Below, piece by piece: positions 34,972 through 46,161 of a stretch of 64,000 nucleotides of DNA. The stretch spans positions 62,001 through 126,000 of the forward strand of contig JAILIM010000017.1 of NCBI GenBank assembly GCA_024695285.1, in the 5' to 3' direction. The notes under the pieces were generated by a model. That model was not told where the DNA came from, did not search any database, and saw only the letters and a program-made list of their open reading frames with translations. How positions within the stretch are numbered: position 1 is the first letter of the stretch; the number at the start of each line of letters is the position of its first letter. The stretch is from Bacteroidales bacterium (lineage in GTDB: Bacteria > Bacteroidota > Bacteroidia > Bacteroidales > UBA932). Position numbers and translations under genes: made by a program.

Positions 34972-37145
34972 CAGAAAGGATATCCGACACCGAAATGAAG
35001 AGCGGATCCGTTGCGGCCCAACCATTGCTTCGGGGTCAGCCAGCGGGAGCCCGCTGCCCTGCTGGGCTCATATAGCTTGAGGCCCCAGTCAAGGCGGATC
35101 AATATGAAATCCAGGTTGAGTCGCAGGCCAATGCCCCAGTCGGCAGCAATTGTGGGGAGCCACGATTCTGGATCAGGCCTGTATTCTTCAGGCAGATCGG
35201 TCATGGGAAACAGCCATACATTGCCGGCCTCTGCAAAGAGGGCCCCCTCGAATTTCCAGAAAAGCTTCTGGCGGTATTCCATGTCAAGTTCAAGCTTCCA
35301 GTCGCCGGTCTGGCTGGGGATGGTAAAGAGCGTCATCATTTCGTCGTCTCCGGGACCGAGCGCCCTGACCTGCCAGCCGCGCATACTGCTTGCACCGCCC
35401 ACGTAGAACTGTTTTTCAAACGGCATGGTGCTTTTCCCGAGACCCGTGCCTACGCCGCCCGCAAGGTGCAGGGCAAGGGCCGATCCCTGGGAGAATCTGA
35501 ATACTTTTCCCAGGTGCAGGTCCGCTTTGGCGTAATGGGAATATGACAGTCCGAAGATCTTGGGGGTGCCATATTCATCCCTGGGCAGCCAGTTGTTGAA
35601 GAGTGAAATCACATTGCCGGAAAGGTCGAAGCCGAAGCGTATATAATGATATGCGGTCTTGGGCACGATGTCGGCATTGGTCGTCCAGTACACCTGCCCG
35701 CTGATACCGGCGTCCAGATGGTCGTAGAAACTGTCCCAAAGATAGAGGTTCCGAAGCAGCGTGTACATGAAATCTTCGCTCATCCCGTTGATTTTCACCA
35801 CGGAAACACGAAGCGGGTAAAACTGGTAGTAGAAATTGCGGGTCTGTCCGGTGTAGCCATAGGACACGTTGGTGATGAAGCGTATGAACTCCGGGCGGTT
35901 CTGGTAGTTGACCGAGGCAAGTATCTCCGTGCGGGGGATGTTGCTGCCGCGGAACGCACTTATGGGAAGACCGACGAAGCGGGGGAAATTGAGGCCCACG
36001 CTGGCGCCGAACTCGTTGGCTTTGGTATCGGTGCCTGGAATCCACTGGAAGTTGCCGCTAAAGCCGAGGGAAAGCCATTCTCCGCCGTGGAAGATGTTCT
36101 TGTCGTAGAGGCTGACGTTCGGGGAAATGCCAAGAAGCCCGGAGGAATTGGTGCTGACGTCGAGGTTGAGCTTGACCCCGCGGCGCTTGGATTCGCCCAT
36201 CGTGATGTGGCAGTCCACAGTGGAACTGTCCGCAGGTATCATTTCAATTCCCACGTTGTTGAAGAGGCGCAGGGATGTGAGACGGTTGTAGGTGGCGTTG
36301 ACCAGACGCTCGCTGTAAGTCCTGCCGGGTTGTATCAGGTTGAGTTTGCGCAGCACGCTTTCCCTGAACGGCACATCCTTGGCGTGGCTGATGGTCACCT
36401 CGCCGATCTTGTATTTCAGCAAGCGGGCTGAGTTGTTTTCAGCCTCGTTTCGGTTGTAGTTTCGGATTTCGTAGGTCAGGATGTTCCTCGGGCCCAGGGT
36501 GTCGGCCTCAAAGAAGTAGTTGTATTTGCTGAAATCGTAATAGCCTCTGTTCCTGAAATATGTGGCGCCGCGCACGCTTTCGGCCTCAAGGGATTTTTCG
36601 GACAGGAAGTCGCCTTCCTTAATGGTCACCTTGGGCAGGTCGGCCTTGAACTCATCGGTGAACTCCCCTTCCGGGACCTTGAACACTATGCTGTCGATAC
36701 GGCTGCGTTTGCCGGGCGTGACGAAATAGGTGACGTTGACCAGACGCCCGGTAGTGTCCACCCTGGACGTGACGTCGGAATTGTAATACCCGAGATAGTC
36801 GAGATGCTTGCGTATGTTGTCGCAGGAACTGCCGACCTGGTAGCCGTTGAATACCACAGGCGCGACGCCGACGTTTCGCAGCGAACGGTTCAGCCAGTCA
36901 TCCTTCTCCGGGTCGGACCAGTTATAGATGATGAGCTTCGGGCTCCATCCGAAAATGAAATAGGAGTTGGCCTGCTGCTTGACGTAGGAAGACACGTCGC
37001 CGGAGGAAAGGCTTTTGTCCTTGCCTTCAATGACCACCTTGTTGGACGCAAGGCGGTACTGCCCCTCGCTGAGCACGCGGGTCGTGCTGCAGGCGCTGGC
37101 GGCGGCAAGTCCAATAAGGACGATGGCAAGGCGTAAATATCTCAT
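34971..37145 (-). CDS. tamL: TamL: lipidated TamA-like outer-membrane assembly factor (Omp85 family)
   Basis: 724 residues. A lipobox (LAAASAC, C19) replaces the plain signal peptide of TamA, the mark of the Bacteroidetes TamL variant. POTRA-like repeats span about residues 30-330 (VGSSCDNIRKHLDYLGYYNS; GRTYSERLVNATYNRLTSL). The barrel runs from about 340 to the end, with the Omp85 lid-loop-like MRGWQVRALGPGD and a final FGVGYPF. It is expected to assist membrane insertion of outer-membrane proteins together with a TamB-like partner, not in this window. It overlaps the methyltransferase gene by four bases and the GH13 gene by one. Confidence 0.92.
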   Translation of the reverse strand: MRYLRLAIVLIGLAAASACSTTRVLSEGQYRLASNKVVIEGKDKSLSSGDVSSYVKQQANSYFIFGWSPKLIIYNWSDPEKDDWLNRSLRNVGVAPVVFNGYQVGSSCDNIRKHLDYLGYYNSDVTSRVDTTGRLVNVTYFVTPGKRSRIDSIVFKVPEGEFTDEFKADLPKVTIKEGDFLSEKSLEAESVRGATYFRNRGYYDFSKYNYFFEADTLGPRNILTYEIRNYNRNEAENNSARLLKYKIGEVTISHAKDVPFRESVLRKLNLIQPGRTYSERLVNATYNRLTSLRLFNNVGIEMIPADSSTVDCHITMGESKRRGVKLNLDVSTNSSGLLGISPNVSLYDKNIFHGGEWLSLGFSGNFQWIPGTDTKANEFGASVGLNFPRFVGLPISAFRGSNIPRTEILASVNYQNRPEFIRFITNVSYGYTGQTRNFYYQFYPLRVSVVKINGMSEDFMYTLLRNLYLWDSFYDHLDAGISGQVYWTTNADIVPKTAYHYIRFGFDLSGNVISLFNNWLPRDEYGTPKIFGLSYSHYAKADLHLGKVFRFSQGSALALHLAGGVGTGLGKSTMPFEKQFYVGGASSMRGWQVRALGPGDDEMMTLFTIPSQTGDWKLELDMEYRQKLFWKFEGALFAEAGNVWLFPMTDLPEEYRPDPESWLPTIAADWGIGLRLNLDFILIRLDWGLKLYEPSRAAGSRWLTPKQWLGRNGSALHFGVGYPF

Positions 37146-37849
37146 CTGCAGCGCCTCCTGAATTCGGACAGAATTATTGCCGTTGCGGTCGCAACGTTGA
37201 GAGACTCTGCCGTACGGCCTTTTGCATAAGACGGGATTAGGAGACGGGAACTCACTTCGGCCGCCGTCTCCGGGCCGATGCCGTTGGCCTCGTTGCCGAA
37301 TACGATGAAGCCTTCGTCGGCGAGGCTCTGTTCATATATGTCGCTGCCGTCCAGGAAGGTGCCGTAGACCGGAAGGTCCATCCTGCGGAAACGGCGGCAT
37401 ATATCCGGAAGGTCGCAATACAGTACTTCCACACGGAACACCGAGCCCATGGATGACTGGACAACTTTGGGATTGAACACCTCCACGCAGTCCATCGATG
37501 CGAAGACCGTCGTTATGCCGAACCAGTCGGCCAGGCGGAGTATTGTGCCGAAGTTGCCGGGATCGCGGACCGAATCGAGTCCTATATAGAGCCCCCTCTC
37601 AAGCACTACGCCTTTCGGGGAGGGTTTTTCAACGACGGCAAGAACGGGAGACGGGGTGCTCAGGTGGGACATCCTTTCCATGGCATCCTTCCCTATTTCT
37701 TCTTCCCTGTAGACTGCCAGAACGCGGAAACCGGATGAAAGAGCCTCCTCCACAAGCTTCTCCCCTTCCACGACGAACTGTCCGAATTCGTCACGGAATT
37801 TCTTCTCTTTCAACGACTTGATACGCTTGATTTCGGCGTTTGTCAACAT
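37142..37849 (-). CDS. SpoU/TrmH-family RNA 2'-O-methyltransferase
   Basis: 235 residues. The N-terminal substrate-binding part (IKSLKEKKFRDEFGQFVVEG) is followed by a knotted SPOUT domain with motif 1 GLDSVRDPGNFGTILRLADWFG, here starting near residue 91, motif 2 FIVFGNEANGIGPE and motif 3 IPSYAKGRTAESLNVATATA, typical of SpoU enzymes. It methylates a ribose in rRNA or tRNA; the site is not identifiable. First gene of the operon with tamL and GH13, with a promoter box at 37869. Confidence 0.9.
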   Translation of the reverse strand: MLTNAEIKRIKSLKEKKFRDEFGQFVVEGEKLVEEALSSGFRVLAVYREEEIGKDAMERMSHLSTPSPVLAVVEKPSPKGVVLERGLYIGLDSVRDPGNFGTILRLADWFGITTVFASMDCVEVFNPKVVQSSMGSVFRVEVLYCDLPDICRRFRRMDLPVYGTFLDGSDIYEQSLADEGFIVFGNEANGIGPETAAEVSSRLLIPSYAKGRTAESLNVATATAIILSEFRRRCR

Positions 37850-37868
37850 AAGATTCAGATAATTATTG

Positions 37869-37876
37869 CAAATTTA
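37869..37876 (-). promoter_or_regulatory. TAAATTTG promoter box of the methyltransferase-tamL-GH13 operon
   Basis: Exact TAnnTTTG on the minus strand, 19 bases before the ATG at 37849; only 12 bases from the divergent box at 37889. Confidence 0.6.
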
Positions 37877-37888
37877 ACAATAAATTAT

Positions 37889-37896
37889 TAAGTTTG
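37889..37896 (+). promoter_or_regulatory. TAAGTTTG promoter box of the YegP-like gene
   Basis: Exact TAnnTTTG, 27 bases before the ATG at 37924. Confidence 0.6.
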
Positions 37897-37923
37897 CGAA
37901 AATACATTTTTAATAATTCAGAA

Positions 37924-38253
37924 ATGGGAAAGTTTGTTATCACTGTCAGAAAGAACGGAGAATTCCAGTTTAACCTGAAGGCCACCAACGGCCAGGTCAT
38001 TCTCACCAGCGAAGGCTACAACACCAAGGCAGCCTGCATCAACGGCATTGAGTCCGTCAAGAAGAACGCCCCCATCGAGGGCCGTTTCGAAGTTAAGGTC
38101 GCCAAGAACGGCAAGCCTTTCTTCAACTTGAAGGCCTCCAACGGCCAGATCATCGGCAGCAGCCAGATGTATGCTTCCGAGCGTACTTTGAACGCCGGCA
38201 TCGCTTCCGTGATCAAGAATGCTCCCGAAGCTGAGATCGTGGAGGAAATCTAA
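37924..38253 (+). CDS. YegP-like DUF1508 protein, two tandem repeats
   Basis: 109 residues from the ATG at 37924; an upstream TTG at 37894 lies inside the promoter box. Two DUF1508 repeats are visible: GKFVITVRKNGEFQFNLKA with NGQVILTSEGY and GIESVKKNAP, then GRFEVKVAKNGKPFFNLKA with NGQIIGSSQMY and GIASVIKNAP. This is the E. coli YegP arrangement. Cellular function is not established. A hairpin terminator follows 21 bases after the stop. Confidence 0.93.
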   Translation: MGKFVITVRKNGEFQFNLKATNGQVILTSEGYNTKAACINGIESVKKNAPIEGRFEVKVAKNGKPFFNLKASNGQIIGSSQMYASERTLNAGIASVIKNAPEAEIVEEI

Positions 38254-38274
38254 TTCTTTGTTCTTGAAGATTTC

Positions 38275-38308
38275 AAAAAAGGGTGACTCAAGCGAGCCAC
38301 CCTTTTTT
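38275..38308 (+). terminator. Rho-independent-type terminator, usable in both directions
   Basis: The arms AAAAAAGGGTGACTC (38275-38289) and GAGCCACCCTTTTTT (38294-38308) pair with one mismatch around a four-base loop. The A-tract and T-tract let it serve both the YegP-like gene and the convergent phosphofructokinase gene. Confidence 0.9.
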
Positions 38309-38328
38309 GAGTTATGCCTGATTCCGGC

Positions 38329-39558
38329 TTACCAGCCGAGTATATTCTTGAAGTCGTATGCCTCGGGATCCGGGACATATTTCTTTGCGGCTTCGTAGTC
38401 GGCGGGAGTGATGTAGTGGCAGATGTGGCTGTAGTAGTTCTGGGCGATGCCGCCGTTAATGTCGACGCGGCGCGGTGGAATCTTGCCTTCTGCGTTCTGC
38501 AGGTCGTGCAGGTAGAGGGGTGAAGGGTTGCCGAAAGCGTCCACGTAGACCATGCAGCCGGTCTCACCCTTGCGGAAGAGTTCATAAACGCCCATTGCGA
38601 GTTCGGAGCAGTAGGTCAGGTCGTAGGCGATGGGATCCTGGCAGCGGACATCGTAGCCGATTTCCACGGGGCGGGTCTTCACCTTGAGGCCGACCTTCTT
38701 GAACTCCTTCTCAAGCAATTCGTTGAACAGCACGGCCTTGCTGATCTTGCCAAGCTCGGGGTGTCCGTGCTCATCGTAGGTCATATGCACGCCGGCGGCC
38801 TTGATGTCCTCGGCTGCAAGGTCGTGGAACACGCCCTCAGCCACGACCACGGTGCCGTAGTCGATTCCGAGGATCCTGCGCTTGAGGATGGCGGAAAGGG
38901 TGAGCTTTATGATCTTGTCGATGGTGATGGAGGTCTTGTTGAACATCTCGGGGATGATGGTCATCGGGCAGTGGGTGGCTTCGCCGATGCCGAGGGCCAG
39001 ATGGCCTGCGCTGCGTCCCATTGCGGAAATGAGCAGCCAGTTGCCGGAGGTGCGGGCATCCTCATAGATGGTGCGGGCGATGTGGGCGCCTTCCTGCTTA
39101 GCGGAGTTGAATCCGAAGGTCGGGGTGTTGTTCGGAAGCGGGAGGTCGTTGTCGATCGTCTTGGGGACGTGGATGTTGGCAATGGGATATTTCTTGGCCT
39201 CGAGGAACTTGGCGATGCGGTTGGCTGTAGAAGCTGTGTCGTCGCCGCCCACGGTCACGAGAAGCTTGATGTTGTTCTGCTGGAAAAGCTCAAGGTTGAA
39301 GCGCTGCTCGAAGTCTTCGTCGGTGGGCTTGAAGCGGCTCATCTGGAGGTAGGAGCCGCCCCTGTTGAAATAGGCGTCGGCCTTGAAGAAATCGATGTCC
39401 TCGATGCGGGGAGACTTGTTGAAAAGTCCGCTGTAGCCGCCATGGAGGCCGATAACGCGATAACCATTGGAAAGGAACGTCTTGGCGACGGAGCATACGA
39501 CAGTGTTCATGCCCGGAGCGGGGCCGCCGCCGCAAAGGATAATGATGGAATCTTTCAT
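38329..39558 (-). CDS. 6-phosphofructokinase, probably pyrophosphate-dependent
   Basis: 409 residues, longer than the ATP-dependent bacterial enzyme (about 320). The nucleotide-loop motif is VTVGGDDTAS with D106-D107; ATP-dependent enzymes have GGDGS, while a second Asp is typical of PPi-dependent ones. VPKTIDND supplies K133, the residue linked to PPi use. Other family blocks are CGGGPAPGMN, FGFNSAKQEG and ISAMGRSAGHLAL. It would interconvert fructose-6-phosphate and fructose-1,6-bisphosphate reversibly, saving ATP. Monocistronic, divergent from ligA. Confidence 0.88.
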   Translation of the reverse strand: MKDSIIILCGGGPAPGMNTVVCSVAKTFLSNGYRVIGLHGGYSGLFNKSPRIEDIDFFKADAYFNRGGSYLQMSRFKPTDEDFEQRFNLELFQQNNIKLLVTVGGDDTASTANRIAKFLEAKKYPIANIHVPKTIDNDLPLPNNTPTFGFNSAKQEGAHIARTIYEDARTSGNWLLISAMGRSAGHLALGIGEATHCPMTIIPEMFNKTSITIDKIIKLTLSAILKRRILGIDYGTVVVAEGVFHDLAAEDIKAAGVHMTYDEHGHPELGKISKAVLFNELLEKEFKKVGLKVKTRPVEIGYDVRCQDPIAYDLTYCSELAMGVYELFRKGETGCMVYVDAFGNPSPLYLHDLQNAEGKIPPRRVDINGGIAQNYYSHICHYITPADYEAAKKYVPDPEAYDFKNILGW

Positions 39559-39594
39559 ATATAAATTAAATTAACCTTCACGCGAAAAATCCTA

Positions 39595-39602
39595 CAAATT
39601 TA
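39595..39602 (-). promoter_or_regulatory. TAAATTTG promoter box of the phosphofructokinase gene
   Basis: Exact TAnnTTTG on the minus strand, 36 bases before the ATG at 39558. Confidence 0.5.
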
Positions 39603-39627
39603 CAAAAATTATTTCACGGAAAAAGAG

Positions 39628-39635
39628 TATATTTG
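39628..39635 (+). promoter_or_regulatory. TATATTTG promoter box of the ligA operon
   Basis: Exact TAnnTTTG, 23 bases before the ligA ATG, divergent from the phosphofructokinase promoter. Confidence 0.6.
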
Positions 39636-39640
39636 CATAA

Positions 39641-41734
<2,094 letters not shown>

Positions 41735-41735
41735 A

Positions 41736-42668
41736 ATGGGAAGGTTAAGGAATTTGTTCACCGACCGCATCTGGTCCATCGACACCGAGAAAGTCTCCAT
41801 GGTGTCCAAGGGCTATGCGCGTCTGATCAATTTCGTCAAGATAATCCGTATCACGATCAACACCTTTGCCGAAAACAGGATGGGCTTCCAGTGCGTGGCG
41901 CTGAGCTACTTCATGACGCTGGCCCTGATCCCGCTTCTCGCATTCGTTTTTGCAGTCACCGGCGGCCTCGGCCTTTCCGGTTTCCTCGACAACCTGCTGC
42001 TGACGCTTGCCGGCAACGTGGATGCCGAGCTTCTGGAACTTATCAAGGAAAAGGCGGCCAACATCATCGAAATAGCCAAGAGCGGCGGAGTGGGTATCAT
42101 CTCAGCACTCATGTTCCTCTGGGCCATACTGTGGATGATGTTCCAGGTGGAAAGGGTATTCAACAACGTCTGGGGCATCAGGAAGATTCCGCGCAAGCTT
42201 TACACCCGCTTCGGCTTCTATCTGCTGGTGCTAATACTGACGCCATTCATAGCCATAATCTTCAGCTCCGGTATCGCCTACTACTCCAATGCGACCAAGT
42301 TCCTCGGACTCGACCTTTCGGAGTTGCGCTTCCTGCCCCAGCTGCTCGGTTATATTGGCTTCTACGTCGTCGCGGCCTTTACATTCAGCGCTATGTACAA
42401 GTTCATTCCCGCGACAGAAGTGAAATACAAGAATGCACTCAAGGCCGCCGCGGTCGGCGCATTCGTGTTCGTCGTATTCCAGTATCTGTACCTTGAGACA
42501 CAGGTCTTCGTTGCGCGTCTCAATACCGTATACGGAGTGCTGGCAGCTATCCCGCTCTTCCTTATCTGGCTGAATTTCAGCTGGCAGATCATCATCTACG
42601 GTGCGGAACTGACCTACAGTTTCCAGAACATCAAGAACTACGGTCTCCAGGAGGGGCCCAGGCGATGA
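41736..42668 (+). CDS. YihY/BrkB-family inner-membrane protein
   Basis: 310 residues with about six membrane helices. The family's early motif FAENRMGFQCVALSYFMTLALIPLL starts near residue 47 (here quoted only by its ends: FAENRMG and ALSYFMT), and GGVGIISALMFLWAILWMMF holds the second conserved helix. The late TVYGVLAAIPLFLIWLNFSW is also typical. The family was once misnamed RNase BN; its function is unsettled. Starts one base after the ligA stop and overlaps the next gene by four. Confidence 0.92.
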   Translation: MGRLRNLFTDRIWSIDTEKVSMVSKGYARLINFVKIIRITINTFAENRMGFQCVALSYFMTLALIPLLAFVFAVTGGLGLSGFLDNLLLTLAGNVDAELLELIKEKAANIIEIAKSGGVGIISALMFLWAILWMMFQVERVFNNVWGIRKIPRKLYTRFGFYLLVLILTPFIAIIFSSGIAYYSNATKFLGLDLSELRFLPQLLGYIGFYVVAAFTFSAMYKFIPATEVKYKNALKAAAVGAFVFVVFQYLYLETQVFVARLNTVYGVLAAIPLFLIWLNFSWQIIIYGAELTYSFQNIKNYGLQEGPRR

Positions 42669-44371
42669 AGACAAACGTGTATTCGGAAAAAGACCAGCAG
42701 GCAATCCGCCGGGAATATGACGCCCTGATGGAACTTGCGCGCCGCCGCTGCCGCGACGAGGCTCAGCTGGCCATTGTCCAGAAGGCCTACGAAATAGCCA
42801 GCACGGCCCACAGCGGCGTCCGTCTCCATTCCGGCGGCCCCTACATCATCTATCCGCTCCAGGTCGCCCAGATTGTAATCGAAAAGATAGGTCTCGGCTA
42901 CCATTCCATCTGCGCTGCCCTGCTGCTCGGCCTGCTGGGCAACACGAACTATACCGTGGACGATATCCGCAACCTTTTCGACGACAAGACGGCCCGTCTC
43001 TCGGAAGGGCTCAACAACATAGGCAAAGTGCTCGAGCGTTCGGAGTCGGTCGGCCAGGACACTGAAAGCGAACAGGCGGAAAACCTCAAGATGGTGCTTC
43101 TGACAATGGGAGACGACGTCCGTGTGGTCCTCATCAAGATGGCCGAAATACTCCACTACTGCCAGCATCTTGAGAGTTTCCCGGAGGAAAGGCGGAAGCG
43201 CATCCTGTCCGAGACGATGTTCATCTTCATCCCTCTTGCCCACAGGCTTGGACTCTACACCATCAAGTCGGAACTGGAGAATATATGGCTCCGTTTCCGT
43301 CAGCCCGAAGCTTTTGCGGAAATCACCGGACGCATCGACAAGGACGTCGCCCAGAGGGCCATGGACCTGGAAGATTTCATCGCCCCGATCAGCGAGACAC
43401 TCAATGAAAAGGGATACAAGTTCGAAATCAAGAAGAGGATAAAGACGCCATATTCAATATGGTACAAGATGCGCACGAAGCACGTGCCTTTCGAGCAGAT
43501 CTATGACCTGTACGCCGTACGCATCATCTTTGACCCCGCCACAGACGATCCCGACAAGGAGCGCGACCAGGCCTACCTTATCAGTTCCGCCATTGGGAAA
43601 CTCTACCGCGACAAGCCCAGCCGCTACCGTGACTGGATCAAGCATCCCAAGAGCAACGGCTATGAGGCACTGCACTGTACGCTTATGAGCAGGGCCGGCT
43701 TCTGGGTGGAGGTGCAGATACGTTCCAGGCGCATGGACGACATAGCCGAAAAGGGCATCGCCGCCCACTGGACCTATAAGAAAGACGGCTATCTTTCCGA
43801 GCGCGACAGCCAGGTGGACGAGTGGCTCGCAAAGGTCCAGGACATATTGTCCAGCGGGGATACCAGTGCCATCGAACTGCTCGACATCATCCAGGACGAC
43901 ATAGGTACGAGCGAAATAGTGGTCTTCACTCCCAAGGGCGACCAGAGGAGCATTCCCAAGGGCTCCACGGCCCTGGATTTCGCCTACATAGTCCACACCA
44001 ATGTCGGCAACTGTGCAATCGCTGCCAAGGTCAACCAGAAACTCGCCCCTCTTTCCCGTGTGTTGAGGGCCGGCGACCAGGTGGAAATCCTGACCGCCCG
44101 CAAGTCGAGCCCTAAGGTGGAGTGGCTGGCCTTCCTCCGCACCAGGCGCGCAAAACGCAGCCTTATGGAATACATAAGGGCAAACAAACCTGAGGACATC
44201 CCTCTTGCAGAAGCGTATCTTGTCCCTGCGGAAGATAAATCCAATGAAGCTGAAGAACTTCCTATCCGCATAGTCCTGCGCGGCGTTAACCGCCCCGGAC
44301 TCACAAGTGAAATTGAAAACGTCCTGAAACGCATCGAAGGCATAGAGGACGTCGAAATCAGTGATATATGA
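42665..44371 (+). CDS. RelA/SpoT homolog with degenerate hydrolase domain and shortened C-terminus
   Basis: 568 residues, against about 730-750 for long RSH enzymes. In the N-terminal HD domain the hydrolase motifs are lost: LGLLGNT stands where HDxxEDT is expected, and KMAEILHYCQ replaces KLADRLHNMR. The (p)ppGpp synthetase domain looks intact: RIKTPYSIWYK (R258, K260, S264, K268), IYDLYAVR (D281), HPKSNGYEALH (Y333), EVQIRS. A TGS domain follows (VFTPKGDQRSIPKGSTALDF). The C-terminal ACT-like part (IRIVLRGVNRPG to DVEISDI) is only about 35 residues. Inferred to be a synthetase-only alarmone enzyme. Confidence 0.88.
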   Translation: MKTNVYSEKDQQAIRREYDALMELARRRCRDEAQLAIVQKAYEIASTAHSGVRLHSGGPYIIYPLQVAQIVIEKIGLGYHSICAALLLGLLGNTNYTVDDIRNLFDDKTARLSEGLNNIGKVLERSESVGQDTESEQAENLKMVLLTMGDDVRVVLIKMAEILHYCQHLESFPEERRKRILSETMFIFIPLAHRLGLYTIKSELENIWLRFRQPEAFAEITGRIDKDVAQRAMDLEDFIAPISETLNEKGYKFEIKKRIKTPYSIWYKMRTKHVPFEQIYDLYAVRIIFDPATDDPDKERDQAYLISSAIGKLYRDKPSRYRDWIKHPKSNGYEALHCTLMSRAGFWVEVQIRSRRMDDIAEKGIAAHWTYKKDGYLSERDSQVDEWLAKVQDILSSGDTSAIELLDIIQDDIGTSEIVVFTPKGDQRSIPKGSTALDFAYIVHTNVGNCAIAAKVNQKLAPLSRVLRAGDQVEILTARKSSPKVEWLAFLRTRRAKRSLMEYIRANKPEDIPLAEAYLVPAEDKSNEAEELPIRIVLRGVNRPGLTSEIENVLKRIEGIEDVEISDI

Positions 44372-46161
44372 TGAAACTGAAGAAGCTGATACCGGTTATC
44401 GTCGCGGCGGCCGTGTTCCTGCCGATGATCTTCGTGCACTCCTGCGCCAACACCACGCAGGCCCCCACCGGTGGCCTCAAGGACACGATCCCGCCCCTCA
44501 TCATTGGCATCAATCCCCTTCCGGGCACCGTCAACGTGCCTGTCAATACCCGCATAGTGTTCCGCTTCGATGAATACGTGACCATCAAGAACGCCAAGAA
44601 CATCTATCTCTCCCCTCCCCAGGAAAAGGCCCCCAAGACCCGCATCAAGGACAAGTTCCTCATCGTGCAGTTTGAGGAGCCCCTGGATTCCAATACGACA
44701 TACACACTGAACCTGACGGACGCCCTCGCCGACAACAATGAAGGCAACATGTTCCCTGGCTACACCTATGTGTTCTCGACCGGCCCCGGGATTGATTCCC
44801 TGCTGGTCACGGGTGTCGTACAGGACTGCAACACCCTCCGTCCCGTCAAGGGTGCAACGGTGCTGCTATACAAGGACCTGGGGGACTCCGCCGTATTCCT
44901 CCACAGGCCGGACGCTTCCGTGAAGACGGATGACTGGGGCTATTTCTGCCTGCCGTATCTTGCCGACACGCTGTATCGCCTGTATGCCATCAAGGACGAG
45001 GCCGGCAACAACATCTATGACCCCGACACCGACCTGGTGGGCTTCGTTGACTCACTTATACGCCCCGTCGTGCGAGTCATCGATACCCTCCCCGAAATGC
45101 TCAAGTACGACATGACCGACACGCTGATGTGCGAGGCTCGCCGCGTCGACTACAAGATGAGGCTGTTCAGGGAGAAACCCTCGAAGCAGTACCTTAAGAA
45201 CAAGGAGCGCACAGGCGACAGGTCGGCCTACATCACGTTCATGGCGCCCTACGTCTGGATCGATTCCCTCTGGGTGCGCGGCTATAAGGCGGATGAATTG
45301 ATCACCCAGTTCAATGTCCTGCAGGACAGCCTTGAAATCTGGGTGAACAACCGCAAGCCTGCCCCTGACACCCTCCATATCTTCGTGAACTACCGCAAGA
45401 CCGACAGCCTCGGAGTTCTTACGCCCTCGCTCGAGCATGTGAAGCTGACCATGCCCGAAGGCCGCAGGGTGCTCCAGAAGATGCAGCGCAAGAACATAAA
45501 GAAAGAGGATACGACCTGCGTGTTCAAGCTTGAGGTTAAGCCCGAGACCGTGGAGCAGAAAGGCTTCGAGCTGGAATTCACCCAGCCGATTGTGTATGAG
45601 AACTTCGATTCCCTGGTTTTCCGCTACCGCAACCCGAAGCAGAAAGAGTTCACCGGGGAATACACCGTAGAGAAAGACACGGCCAACCTGCGCCGTTATA
45701 TCATACGCCCGAAGGAGAAACTGCTTCCGGGTTATGAATACACGCTGAAGATCCCGCATCACGCTTTCCGTGACATAGGAGGCTTTTACTCCGACAGCAC
45801 GGAAACCAAGGTCTCCCTCCCCACCGACGAAAAACTCAGCCTGCTGAAGGCCAGCCTCACCGGAGTTGACCGCAAGGTCATAGTGGACCTGCTGGACGAA
45901 AAGCGCTCCAATGTAATCCGCAGCTATGTCCTGGACAAGGACGGCGTACTGGAGTTCCCCTACCTGAAGGAGGGAAAGTATTCACTGCGTATCACCGACG
46001 ACGGCAACCGCAACTCGATCGTGGACACCGGATCCATCCTGGAGCACCGTCAGCCCGAGGCGGTGCTGTATTTCACCTTCGGAGAGCAGGACTACATAGA
46101 GATCCCTGCAGGAGCGGAGCTTGAGCAGGAAATCAACGTCAAAGAACTGTTTGCCCAATGA
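44368..46161 (+). CDS. Ig-like domain lipoprotein (bacterial Ig-like, Ig_5 type)
   Basis: 597 residues. Lipobox IFVHSC gives C26. Directly after it, APTGGLKDTIPPLIIGINPL and FRFDEYVTIKN match the N-terminal Ig-like (Ig_5 type) domain found in a common Bacteroidetes lipoprotein family. EEPLDSNTTYTLNLTDALAD and a later carboxypeptidase-regulatory-like domain (VTGVVQDCNTLRPVKGATVLLY) are visible. The rest is beta-rich. Start at 44368 overlaps the RSH stop (ATGA); 44371 is an equally possible ATG. Envelope protein, precise role unknown. Confidence 0.85.
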   Translation: MMKLKKLIPVIVAAAVFLPMIFVHSCANTTQAPTGGLKDTIPPLIIGINPLPGTVNVPVNTRIVFRFDEYVTIKNAKNIYLSPPQEKAPKTRIKDKFLIVQFEEPLDSNTTYTLNLTDALADNNEGNMFPGYTYVFSTGPGIDSLLVTGVVQDCNTLRPVKGATVLLYKDLGDSAVFLHRPDASVKTDDWGYFCLPYLADTLYRLYAIKDEAGNNIYDPDTDLVGFVDSLIRPVVRVIDTLPEMLKYDMTDTLMCEARRVDYKMRLFREKPSKQYLKNKERTGDRSAYITFMAPYVWIDSLWVRGYKADELITQFNVLQDSLEIWVNNRKPAPDTLHIFVNYRKTDSLGVLTPSLEHVKLTMPEGRRVLQKMQRKNIKKEDTTCVFKLEVKPETVEQKGFELEFTQPIVYENFDSLVFRYRNPKQKEFTGEYTVEKDTANLRRYIIRPKEKLLPGYEYTLKIPHHAFRDIGGFYSDSTETKVSLPTDEKLSLLKASLTGVDRKVIVDLLDEKRSNVIRSYVLDKDGVLEFPYLKEGKYSLRITDDGNRNSIVDTGSILEHRQPEAVLYFTFGEQDYIEIPAGAELEQEINVKELFAQ

